DNA from: Alitta virens
Taxonomy: Eukaryota; Annelida; Polychaeta; Phyllodocida; Nereididae
NCBI GenBank assembly: GCA_932294295.1
Contig: OW028583.1
Coordinates: 3,359,501-3,423,500 of the forward strand
Direction: 5' to 3'
Length of the DNA: 64,000 nucleotides
Part shown: one piece after another, positions 33,081 to 44,200 of the stretch
Position numbering within the stretch: position 1 is the stretch's first letter
Layout: the number at the start of each line of letters is the position of its first letter
Notes under the pieces: model-generated
What the model saw: only the letters and a program-made list of their open reading frames with translations
What the model was told of the DNA's origin: nothing
Databases searched by the model: none
Position numbers and translations under genes: made by a program

Positions 33081-36000
33081 TTCTTATTCGATTGCATGTA
33101 TTTGTAGGCACCAAAAGCCAACAGGCCTATTCCCACAGCAGCTGCTGCTGTGCCAAAACCAATACCGGCCAAGTTGTCACTGTCTTCCTGTTGCACAAGA
33201 TTGCCTCGTGAGTATGGATGTACGGCTCTGTAATCATCATCCTCATCACTGGAATCATCCCTGTAGACAGCAGGTGGCTCACGATAATCAGCAAAAGGTG
33301 CCTTACAACATTGATCTACAGGCGAATTGAAGACCTTTCTTGCCACTGTCTCGCTGCTCAAAATTCGTTTCAGCCTATCAGCGATATTTGACCGAGTTAT
33401 GGGAGACAGGTCACCCAGAATGTTAACGGTGTCGTCAAACGGATGAAATAGGTAACCTGCATAAACAAATATATATAAAAATATATTAAACAGCCACTTT
33501 CAAAAACCTTAGGCTTACAAAAAGTTTGACTATTTCACTCCGTACATAGTTAAACTTAACGAGCCTTCTGCTACATTCAGTACCAATCGTTGCATAGATT
33601 GCTGTGCATTTCAAATGATACCTTGCGTCAGTTATTAGAAAGACTGTTAGGCACTCCCCGACATCTTTTCTGCTGATCTTTGAATTACATGATCTTTGAA
33701 TTACATGATTTACCTGAGTCCAGACTGTTGGCCATTTCAAGTAAAACATCCTTCAGTCGTAGTGCTAAATTTTTCTCAGACCAGTCAAGAGGCGGTTTTC
33801 TATCAGTCATTTTGATAATTTGGTTTTTAATGTAGAAAGACACCATCTTGTCCAACCCTGGCTCTTTATCTCGAACCACCTTCAAAGAGATCATGTATGA
33901 TACTATTAGTAGGATTCAAAATAAATGTCCACCTGTTTTTGAGAATATTTTTCATGAATGGTAATAAACTGAGTATGCCATAGTTATCTGTAACAATAGC
34001 GCTCCTGAAAATGACACATTAGCCCAAATTACTGCCAAAAGTTGGCCCGATTCGCCAATGTAGGGCCAATGTTGGGCCAACAACATGGCATGTACTTACA
34101 TTATAATTAAAGGGGGAATGAACATTTACCATATTAGTTTTCTGATAATTCCCTTGATTTTGATGTGTAATTTTTACATGATATCAGCCCTTGGCTCTGG
34201 TCACTGCAGGGAATTAAAGAAAAGTCTATACATGGTATGCTAAACCAACCTTGAGCATACGGACAATTTTCTTGCGGCATCCATTGTCTGGACCATCAAT
34301 ATTCACCAACTTGCTTTTCTCTTCAACGGAGAAGGAATGGCGCCATAAAGTAAGGTCATTGTCTCTAGGCTTTGCAACATAAATTTCCTTTTTTCCTTTA
34401 TTTGTAACCTCGTACGCTGGAACTAAGTCGACAAAATACCATTCCTGGCCATTTTTGTGAACCGTTATCCTTATGGCCGGACCGCCGTACTTCAACTTGA
34501 CTTCCCCCTTTAGCCTCGGGGTGTCTTTCTCACGTTTGTTCAACCATTTCTGCAACTCGCCATGAAATGTATCACGAACTTGGAACGGTAAAATCTCATC
34601 CCTCTCTGACAACCGTTTAAATTTCTCAGCAGCAGCTTGACTTTTAGGTCTCAAATGTCCATAACGAGTCGCCAAAGGGTCTTTTTCCACTTCAAGGAGA
34701 TTTCCATCATTCAGAACGAACATGACATCAAATTCTAGCTCTTTCCCTCCAACCTGTGGAAAGTAAAAAAATACCATTCAAAGCATGTTAATCCCTCTGC
34801 CATATGGATGTCCATAAATAAGGAAAACCTGAAACCCAGGCCGGCATACCCAAAGCAAGAAAAGATCATTTTTGAAGACAGATGGGAGGATTCCTGTTTG
34901 GCAGTACTTAACAACATGCATGTGTTGCACCTGTGGTGGTGGTGGATTAGGGCTTTACGTCCCGTATTTCTGCACCTGATGGGCTAATTAGAACAGGCAG
35001 GGAAAACGTTTAGCTTCAATCGATGTATACACACCATTTTTCTAGTAAACGAAAGTATTTTGGTTGATGGTGGTGGTATCTATTTTCAACAGAATTTTAC
35101 CGTTTAAATTATAGGCCTGACTCCATGGGCCAGGGGCAGTGGCTAGATCATGTCACAGAGGGGTCAGCTAATTGAAATAAAATGTTTGGGTCTCTACTGA
35201 TTGGCTAGTTTGGAGCCCAATCTTGCCTTGTTTGCTGGAGCCTTTGCTCAGGGGTCTTTTGTAATTTTACGGGATCAAAATGCCAGGAATTGGAATAACT
35301 TGTTATGTATGGCATCCATCTTCAAATTTGTACTTGTCTTCTCCTAAGGTACTTCCCTTGAGTTTCAATGAGCCTAGCAACAATAGATCTGAAGATATCA
35401 TGTCCATAAAGGTGGTGGACTGACAAATGGACACACCTTCGCAATTCACATTACCTTAGGCCATCTACATTTTGGTTGAAGGTAATAAAAATTATGTAGA
35501 AGGTACAGTAGAAGCCCACCACTTCATCTGTTCAATCTGTTATGCAACATTTGGATTTGGCAAAAACACCCATGTTTGGGTACTTTGACGAATAAACCCT
35601 TAACCAAATATTCTTTGTAAGTGTCAAGCCTGTTTCTGAAATTTTTGCCATATATAAAGCCACAATTTACATGCGTATTTTAGCCTGTTCGAGTACTTCA
35701 TAGTTAAATAAACCTATAACAAATATTATTACTGTAAAAGACAAGCCTGTTTTTGTAATTTTGCCATGGAAAAAGTCCCAATTAACATAAATTTGTGTAT
35801 ATTGGCAATATCAACCATGTTCAACTAAGTACTTCTTGGCTGAGTTAACGCGTATAAAAAATATTTTTTGTTGGTGTAAAAGCAATTAAGATTTACCTTA
35901 AGCCCTTCATAGGCACTTCCAGTGAACTCCATTCTACTCAACATTTTCTTCTCCCTTTTGAGATGGTTTTCCAGTTCATGCATTATCATGACGTGTCTTT

Positions 36001-36106
36001 GTTTTGCGTCCTCCATCTCACCAGGTTGTCGTGCGAAAGTGTGATGAAACCTCTGGACTGTTTCCAAGGCTTCCTTTGTGGAGTACCAATCAGCATTTGT
36101 TGCCAT
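33068..36106 (-). CDS. cGAS-like receptor / Mab-21 domain nucleotidyltransferase with C-terminal tail anchor (cGLR-A)
   Basis: Four exons: 36106-35897, 34753-34250, 33879-33714, 33456-33068; 422 residues. The nucleotidyltransferase core has the GS motif TGSAYEGLK (residues 62-70), the ExD pair in LEFDVMFVLND (about 75-85) and a third acidic position in EWYFVDLVPAYEV, matching the cGAS/Mab-21 fold. WRHSFSVEEK and CRKKIVRMLK are typical Mab-21 elements. The cGAS zinc-ribbon (H..CC..C) is not seen. The last exon adds an acidic linker (DDSSDEDDD) and a hydrophobic segment IGFGTAAAAVGIGLLAFGAY followed by KYMQSNKKSNN, a tail-anchor profile. By family knowledge, active members sense nucleic acid and make cyclic dinucleotides; activity here is inferred from intact acids. 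ATG follows an AG acceptor by 5 bases, so a 5' untranslated exon likely exists upstream. Confidence 0.88.
34754..35896 (-). other. cGLR-A intron 1, with SINE-A fragment
   Basis: Contains a family A SINE fragment at about 34937-35005 (GATTAGGGCTTTACGTCCCG, TGATGGGCTAATTAGAACAG) and otherwise no recognised element. Confidence 0.6.
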
Positions 36107-36147
36107 ATTGTCTGCAATTAACAAGCACAAGCTAAATAACTTTTATT

Positions 36148-36390
36148 TGTGTGGTGGCCTGCATCCCCTTAAATTTCAAAATAGTAAACCGTTGACCTGG
36201 AATGCGGGGCATGTCGCTGCCACAGCGTGGACCCCACGTGACGGGGGTTGCTGGCGCTGGAAGGCGTCATCTAGGCTAGTAGGGTCTTAGTAGGGCTAGA
36301 GATAGGACGTGTGTGCTGGGGCAGGGCGTAATAAAACATGTGAACTTGAATCCTTGTCTTGGTCTGAGTCCATTCCAGAGGGACCCTACA
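36148..36390 (+). mobile_element. long terminal repeat of an LTR retrotransposon (5' LTR)
   Basis: About 243 bp, starting TGTGTGGTGGCC and ending GACCCTACA (TG...CA). It has AATAAA at 36330-36335 and is followed two bases later by a primer-binding site. No second LTR is visible in the window. It starts about 35 bp upstream of the acceptor of the first cGLR-A coding exon. Confidence 0.65.
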
Positions 36391-36392
36391 AA

Positions 36393-36410
36393 TTGGCGCC
36401 CGATGTGGGA
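36393..36410 (+). other. primer-binding site
   Basis: TTGGCGCCCGATGTGGGAC-type sequence; TGGCGCCCGA is the form complementary to the 3' end of lysine-type tRNAs used as primers by several LTR elements. The location directly after the LTR supports it. Confidence 0.65.
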
Positions 36411-36756
36411 CTTGACTCAGTCCAGGAAGAGCTTCTGTTCAGCAAGGATTACTCTGTTCAAATTACTCTCGCATTGAGGGAGGATTATCTTTACCGATAA
36501 GGATTATATTTTGGCAACAGCGAATACACGAAGGAACTCTAATACACAAGGGAATACCTCCTGCAATACTCACTAAGCAGTGGAGGCAGCAGTGTTTTCA
36601 CTTTTTGAGAAGTGCTAGCTCTTTTCCTTAGTGGCCCTGCCCCGGTCACATTTTGTTCGTCTGTACATTTGTTATTGACTGATTTCTGTTTGACTGATTT
36701 CTGTAGCCCCATGGGACTGGCTTGCGTTGTGCGTAAGCCAGTCCCAAACCCATGTA
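36411..36756 (+). mobile_element. internal 5' leader of the LTR retrotransposon
   Basis: Non-coding leader with a repeated GACTGATTTCTGT (about 36677-36703). It is cut by the DNA element starting at 36757 and is inferred to continue at 47540. Confidence 0.45.
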
Positions 36757-36772
36757 TTGAAAAACCTTGGGG
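36757..36772 (+). repeat. left terminal inverted repeat of the RecQ/DUF6589 transposon
   Basis: TTGAAAAACCTTGGGG, perfect inverse of 47522-47537, with TA immediately outside. Confidence 0.9.
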
Positions 36773-37024
36773 GTCGCACTTCAACTGACGATTGTAAAGA
36801 AACTAAAACGAGTCGGGCCATATATAATACCTCAAATTAATCGCCAAATACTTAGCTACGTGGGCGCTAACAAACCAATACTGTTCGCTAGATTACCTGC
36901 TGTCAGCACCAGCTTTTCCTGAAAAAGTTGATCAACCAAATGTACTTGAAATGTCCGTGAATGTTTTGATGAACTACGCATGCGTGACTTAATAATTAGG
37001 CCACGCCTCTACAAGCTGGGCTAG

Positions 37025-37032
37025 TGACGTCA
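37025..37032. promoter_or_regulatory. CRE octamer upstream of the helicase gene
   Basis: TGACGTCA lies 81 bp before the helicase start codon, in a relatively GC-rich stretch that also has GCATGCGT (36978). Likely part of the helicase promoter. Confidence 0.45.
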
Positions 37033-37112
37033 CGGGCACTTGAGATCCACCAAAGTGGCGGGAACAGTCGATCCTTGCAGTTCGGCTGCTAACTGTGAAA
37101 GTTTGAATAGAT

Positions 37113-37769
37113 ATGAATAGTTTACAATCAGGCCTGGCTTTTGTTCAAAGACTCCTGCCTTATCAACTGAAGGAGGAGCAGCTTCGACTTATTAGTGCTG
37201 CAGCACAAGGACATCATACTTTGGGTATCTTGCCCACTGGCTTTGGCAAAAGTGTTTGCTTTGCACTAGTGGGACCTTTGCTTGATCATGTATGTTAATT
37301 TTATACAGAACACATTGCAAAATTAATTTAATACATCTAATTCATTTTCAATTGAGATGACACTTATTTTATATTTAGATTGCATTGGTCTTAGTGTAAT
37401 ATGTTCTAAAATTTCAATAATATTAATAATTGTTATTATGCAATGCAGCATTAGTATAATCTAAATTTATTAATTGTCAATGGGATGTATATTTCCCAGT
37501 CTGGGAAGTATGACTTTTATTTAAATTTTCCCCAATGACTCTTAAGTCCTAATCAATGGGCTTGACAAAAAAAAAATCATCAAAATTCATTTATTGCACC
37601 AAGTGTACAAACCAACTCTGCATGAGAAATTCGAGAAACTAAATATAAATTAATAATTAAGATTTTTTTTCTTTATAGGATTTTTAACAAGTGTGACTTA
37701 TGGAAGGCTAATAAATAACTTGATTTCTTAATTGCCAATCTACCAACACCATATTATGCATCTACTCCA

Positions 37770-37813
<44 letters not shown>

Positions 37814-40686
37814 AATTGATCTGACTTTAGTGACCTTAAAAAACATAGTAGACCAGCAAAATGCAAGTTCTATAATTCAAATAGGAGCTGCAATATAACC
37901 TTGGTTATATTGGCCTATAAGTTTGCAATTAAGTAAACATTGTGTAAAGATGGGAAATTCCCAAATTTTCATATAAATCATGTCCTTAATTGTCTTTCCT
38001 CAAAGTGCATATATATATAGGGCGTAATAAATCATGAAAACTGCATTTTGATGGATTAGATGGGTGACCTAATGGTAAGGCCATCTCTGCAAAGATTCCG
38101 GGTTTGATCCCCAGCCTGGGCACTGCAACGGATTTAAATGTGTAACATGGTGTGGACTCAGAGCAGCCTTATAATCTCATCATTACATCTGCAGCGATCT
38201 GCCTCTGGCAGCTAGTTATATAAGCTGACTAAGCTTCAAACCCAGTAGCACTGAGACACAGAAAGCTGCCTATTCATAAGACAAATACAAAACATTAGTT
38301 TTTCAAGAATGCACATTTTATTACATTCTCGTGTATTATATTTAAAATTTTATAATAACTTTGCCTCATCTGGGTCAACCAGAAATAACAACTTTGTGTA
38401 CACACTGTATATAATATGAATCAAATAAATATATGCATAAGTAAATTTAATAAATTTAAGATTAACAACAACTAGTTGTGTACACACTGAATACTCCAGC
38501 TTCTTGAATAGTATAATAATAGAGAAACCAAGTGGTGCAAGCATAAATTTAAAAACTTCAATTAAATAATTAAAATACTAATTATTTTGGTTAATATAAA
38601 ATCTTGCACAACCTTTTCATAAAATCTCACACAACCCCAACTTGTAAATAATTATCTCACTGCACTTATGGCTAATCAGACTATACCATACAGAATTGGA
38701 CTACAGTAAATGATAAATTATGATGATGGTTATAAATAATGATTTATTCAAGATAAACCCGCAGCAAGTTCCTCACATTACATTAGTGATTTCACCTCTG
38801 AAGAGCCTCATGTTAAACCAAGTGGCCCGGTGGTCAACAGTCAACTGGCTTAAACCAGTAGCCATCCTCAACCAAAAGGAAATGACAGATGAACAAGTAA
38901 ATGGTGAGATTTCCAGGAGTACACATAATATAAGACAGTTCATGGTCTAGGTTATCATAACATGCAAATTCCAAGTTTTGTAAATTAAAAAAATATATAT
39001 TAGGTCATTAAAAACATTTTTGATAAGTGTATACTATATTTGGATATTATATTTCTGTCGCCATAGATATACAACATGGAAAGTACAACTTAATCTATGC
39101 TAGTCCAGAGGTCATCACTACATCAATCTGGTGGGACTGGCTTAGGAAATTTCAAACACAGGTGTCCCTATTGGTAGTTGATGAGGTTCATTGTTTAACA
39201 CAATGGTAAGTAGATATGTGTCATGGTGCGGGAAGTTTGCACACTATGCTCTTTACTATATATGTATCATTTCTAAAACAGATTGACCCATATTTAGACA
39301 TGAATTTTCAAATGTTACCAGGGGACAGACTTTCAGAGGTCATTATAAACTGATACCTCAGTTGAGATCAAGGCTTTGCAAAACGCCCATTATGATGTTG
39401 ACAGCCACTACAACCACGGTAATGGTGGATGAAATTCTCAAATGTCTGCATCTCCCTAGAGAAAGCATCCAAATAGTGGCAGATGTGCCTGACAGGTTTT
39501 TACTTAATTTCTTCCAATCCTTCTTTTTATATCATGTTCAGGGTGCAGTTGAACTATGGACAATCAGATCGATGACACCCTGAACATGGACAATTTCAAA
39601 GTAAAATGTCTACATAATTTCACGTTCAGATTGTCAATATTCTGGCATGTCAACATTTTCTCTACACATTAAACATTCAATTACCTTCTGCCGTTGCAGA
39701 CCAAACATATACTTAGATATAAAAGAGGCAGATACCTTCCAAAATGCTCTGCATACTTACTTGGATATGATACGCACAAATGGCAAGCTAGCACCAAAAG
39801 CCATCATATATGTCAGGTAAATAATTTCAACCCATAGCAGCTGAGATGAGTGTCTGCTGTAATTTTCATCTCAATGTAATGGACTCTTAAGGAGCGTTCC
39901 ACTGGCACAACTTATTTATTTAATTGATACAGGTTTTATCCTAGATGCATGCTCAAAAATCAAACTAGTAATGGCCCCCCTCTAGTCATACAAACTTATG
40001 ATCAATACTGGAAAATGTGAAGCGTAAGTAACCAGGGTTTTATTCAGCAAACACTCATCTCTTATAAATAGGTATGCGCACTTCATTACGCATCAACCAA
40101 CGACCAATGTCTTTGTATCGGTTCATGCAGCTTGCAACTGTGTCTGTTTCCTGGTTACAGGGAAATTGATACTGTGGCAGACATCTTCAGTTGGATGGTG
40201 ACTACACTAGGAGAGAAAGGTTTCTCAGATCCAGAGAAACCTTGTGTCCAGAATCGATTTGTCGACATGTACCATTCAGGCACTGACAAAGAAAGCCAAC
40301 ACAGAATTGCCAGTGATATTGTGCAAATTAATTCCAACTTGCGCTGCGTAATTGCAACAGTAGCATTTGGAATGGGTATCAATTTACCTGACGTTGATTA
40401 TGTAATGCACTGGGGTAGTTCCCCTGATATCATGTCTTACTGGCAAGAGGTTGGTCGATGTGCACGTGATGGCCGACAGGGCAATGCTACACTTTTTGTG
40501 TACCCTAGATCACTAGACAAAAGACGAGTGGACAACAGCCTCAAGCAGCTCATAATAAATGTTAAAGATGGCAGAAAGTGCTTTCGTCGTGGTGTTCTGG
40601 AGCATTTGGTAATCCCAGAAATGAGCAAAGAAAGTTTTGAAAAGGCAATGAAAAATCCTAGATGTTGCAAGACATGCATGATTTGA
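37113..40686 (+). CDS. RecQ-like DNA helicase carried by the transposon
   Basis: Six exons: 37113-37289, 38765-38903, 39067-39205, 39322-39495, 39700-39816, 40161-40686; 423 residues. RecQ motifs are in order: YQLKEEQL (motif 0 area), LPTGFGKSVCF (Walker A), VISPLKSLMLNQV (Ia), VVDEVHCLTQWGQTFR (II plus aromatic loop), MLTATTTTVM (III), VIATVAFGMGINLPDVDYV (V) and YWQEVGRCARDGRQG (VI). The tail has CFRR followed by CCKTC, a minimal RecQ zinc-binding pattern, and stops there; no winged-helix or HRDC domain follows. The family unwinds DNA 3'-5' using ATP. DEVH replaces the usual DEAH. Its place inside the inverted repeats suggests a role in transposition or repair of the donor site (inferred). 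Confidence 0.9.
37772..37808. repeat. (TA)n microsatellite in helicase intron 1
   Basis: About 18 TA units. Confidence 0.9.
38050..38270 (+). mobile_element. SINE family B in helicase intron 1
   Basis: GGTGACCTAATGGTAAGG, GGGTTTGATCCCCAGC, GTAACATGGTGTGGACTC and TAAGCTGACTAAGCTTCAAA identify family B, with a central deletion. Host SINE insertion into the transposon intron shows the element has resided long enough to collect SINEs. Confidence 0.8.
38271..38764 (+). other. helicase intron 1, remainder
   Basis: AT-rich; no coding or known repeat. The preceding part, 37290-38049, is also featureless apart from the TA tract. Confidence 0.6.
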
Positions 40687-40826
40687 AATACAGAACAATA
40701 GTGATGTCATAGTACATGCTGATTGGCAACACTGTTATTAGTTGTTATTATATCCCGTATGCCAAGTTGTAAATTTTGTGACAACAGCACCTTTTCTTTG
40801 TTTGGAAATGGATGAGCTAATGATTA

Positions 40827-40832
40827 AATAAA
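40827..40832 (+). terminator. polyadenylation signal of the helicase gene
   Basis: AATAAA 141 bp after the stop codon. Confidence 0.6.
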
Positions 40833-41240
40833 TGTTTGTACATAGGACTCTGACACCTGGCTTTGACACTTACTAATTAACTTTAAACATTTGACATGAC
40901 CACCATTATTGCCCATTCACATGCATTTTTGAATTAATTGATAACTTTTAATCTGCTCAATTAAGCAAGATAACCAATTTTAATGCCTCCAAGTAACCTT
41001 ACCTAATTTCAAACAAGTGCCTGCAAATTCTAATGATCAAAACTTAAAATTTCAAATATATGCAAGTGCCCCTCATACATCCCACTTTACTGCCCATTTG
41101 TTGTAGCTAGTCTCATGACGCTAATTTCATCACAAGACGTTTTGGCTCCTCCATTTCACCCCCCAAAACTGTATGTCATAATTCAGGCAGGTTAATACTG
41201 CTGAATCATTAAGCATTTACAATTTAAGTCCTTAAACATG
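40833..41240. other. spacer between the convergent transposon genes
   Basis: About 400 bp without ORF or repeat; it contains the 3' ends of both transposon genes. Confidence 0.6.
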
Positions 41241-44200
41241 TTAGATTACAGCTTTCTTACACATATCCAGGTGTTGTGACTTTGCAAATAACTTTCGTCC
41301 AAGAGCCGTAGGAGATTTAATTCGGTTTGTCTGTTGATATTCTTCAAAGCCATCATGATTCCTTCCTGGAATGTAATCGCACAGAGCTTCTGCTTGATAC
41401 TCTTGCACAAATCTCTTTATATCAGCAAGGTACGCATTGCTCCTCTTCTTGGTTGGGTGACTTCTCATATCCACTATACCAGCTGAGGTGAACATGTTGT
41501 CAAGTTGCTTTCCAAATGGTCCGGACATCTGCGCACATCTGCCTATTTCGCGATCAGTGTAGTTTCCTCTTGCGTTTTTGAGCATTTCTGAAAAGCCGAA
41601 AATTTTTTCTATAAATAAGGTAGTAATGATTTATAGTCAGCAGTTACTTTGTTATGCAATGTGTTTTTGCATTGAGCCATCATGTCATGATATTTTGTTA
41701 CTGTCACAAAAATACCTTCATAAATGTAATGAAAGAGCTAATTTTTTAATCTCAGGTATGTAACCTTGATGTAAAAGCCAAGGCTGCAAGTAGTTGCACA
41801 ATGTGTGGAGATCCGATAAATCAGACATGAGTTATAGTATATAGAAATGTTATAACTTAATATCTTTATTTAATAATTGTATTTTCTAGAATATTGTTAT
41901 TCTTACCTTTGAATTCCAAATTTAGGTGTTCATTGCACAAATCTAGGCCAATGTTGCCATTGGGCTTTCCACTGGGATTTGCTACACGGTTCCATATGAA
42001 ACTGTGACGGACATGAGAAGGGGCAAACCCGGCAACACCTACAATGATGAGAACACTAATTAATTTTGCTAGTAACAGCAGTAATCATACTAATCTATTC
42101 ATAAATGATCTGTTTATCCATAATTATTATTTTTTTGTGAATTATTTAAAGAGAATTTTTAAAATATCTGAAAGTGATGGTACCCTTTGGACCACTTAAC
42201 AATTGTGGTAATTACTGAGAACGATTATGAGAAATCCTACTCCACTCAACATTTTATACACTTGATTTTAAAGTGGTACTTACATGACAGGAAGTAGTGT
42301 GCATTGTTGAAATATTTTGGATGTGCTTTCCAAAATTGCACTAGGTCTATCTTCCAATCATCAACCATCGCTGGTCCATTACCTGACCGAACAGCCCCTC
42401 TTCTGGTAGTGTGTAGTAGGCCTTGCCACATTAGACTCTTCGTGTGGTTCAACACATGGTCGTCATGCTCTGCTCCAAGCTCACAAGCTTCTGAGCAGTA
42501 CCACTTTTCTGTAAAAGTTTTGTTTTTATCATTATGAAATATCCTTGAAAAATAATCTCAAAATGTTAAGTTTGGTAGACAAGCAGGTGTTACTGTACAA
42601 GGTCACCACTTTTACACTTGTAGGATCTGCCTGTATGGAGAAAAAGGCGCTGACAGAAAGATAAAATAACATGTCCTAATTTAATCTAATCTGAAATTAT
42701 ATTTTATTTTTGGATTTTTTATCGAGCGACTCATTGACAATGGTGTAATACAACAGCCACATCTAGCTAGAAATCATTTAACACTGAAGTTTATTAATAA
42801 AACTTCCACAAACAAACTTTTTTCAGTCTCACATACCTGGCAGATTTTCATCTGGGGATAACCCTGCACATTTTCTGTGATACCACTGCCATCCTCTGCA
42901 ATCTTTTGCAAGTTCGCACTGGACCATTTCTGTATTTTCAAGCTTTCTGTTACACCAGCAGTATGCATAAAGTATGCTATCCTCGCAATCCTTGCAGCAG
43001 ATCCAATCTTCATTTTCTGGAATGGTAGATTTTATGCAGCGTTCGTGATACCATTGTGTCTTACAAGACAAATTGGCGCACTGAACCAGTGCCCCCTTTG
43101 ATTCTGTAAATGATAAAAGACCAGTTTTTAATAGCTACATCACAGTATTATTTTAAATTGCCCCATTTAAATGTAGAGGGGAGAGAAGGCAAGACCTTTT
43201 ATAAAAGAGCAGGGGGGGGGGGGTGGTCTGATATATTTTCAATATTTAATAATATCATTAAAATAAAAGCTGGTCAACGGGTCAGGTATTTCACAATTTA
43301 AAACTTGAATTAAATTCATTCAATATCATAAATGGAACAATTCGAAAGAAAGTGTCCACCTGCAATTTATGTACCTTTGCCACAGTTGCAAACTACTGTG
43401 ATGTCCTCTTCATTGTCAGGCTCCCTGTAAGCCGTAGCGGCCAGGTTGATGTCTTTGGAAGATGGAGGATTCCAACTGAAATCCACCACTTTATAGGCCA
43501 GTCTCTCGAGCCAAGCATGTTGATCTGCAGATGAGGATGGAAAGTCTGGTGGCATATCGTTGGTGGAGCTCAAGCCACATAGCTTCATTGCTGTTAGAAC
43601 AATGTATCCTTCAGTAGCAAACTGCATACAAAAAAGAGTTATACATTTTTTGGTATTATAAAGTTTAATTAGATAATTCAAAACTTTAACTAAATAACTC
43701 TTTTAGTCTGATTATGTCATATCATGCTAGATATCTTTTTGTCCTGTCAGTACCTCGTACATGTCCCAAACATGCTGGAAGTTAGCCATGACATCATGCT
43801 TCAATGCTCTGTGGTTGAAATCGTTCTTCAGCTGGCTTATTGTACCTCTGCTTGCTAAACTGCTGGACTTGAAGAATTCATGGTTCGAATCCTGTAAATT
43901 AAGTAATTATCTGTAAATCTAAAGAGGCAGGCAGACAGTCCACTTGTGGAGATTCAATAATTTATTTTCTACATTTAACAAACCTGCAGTAGCAAAACTT
44001 CCTTGTGGAACTCCTGTGGGCAGGGCCACAAGTCTTCCAAACGCTGTTGCGATGTTTCACCATTCAATCTGGCCCTCTTAGCCTTTAGCATTCTTTCAAC
44101 AGACAATCCATCACCACTGACCAGGCTCCCTACGCCACTGTTACCATCCACCATATACCTTTGAAGATGCTCAAACACTACGATCATTCCAGAAGTAGAA

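Larger units (their letters stand above)
26980..33488. repeat. segmental duplication, left copy (about 6.5 kb)
   Basis: Near-identical to 48095-54290, with scattered substitutions and a few indels. It begins near AGCAAGAAAACAAAC and ends just past the acceptor of the last cGLR-A exon. It includes SINE-B and M2 MITE fragments, an R1 repeat and the whole last coding exon. Short ORFs within are identical in both copies but show no family features, so I do not call them genes. Confidence 0.9.

Noticed and set aside
36539..36784. 81-codon minus-strand frame crossing the transposon end
   Set aside because: It spans the junction between retroelement leader and the inverted repeat, so it cannot be an old gene.
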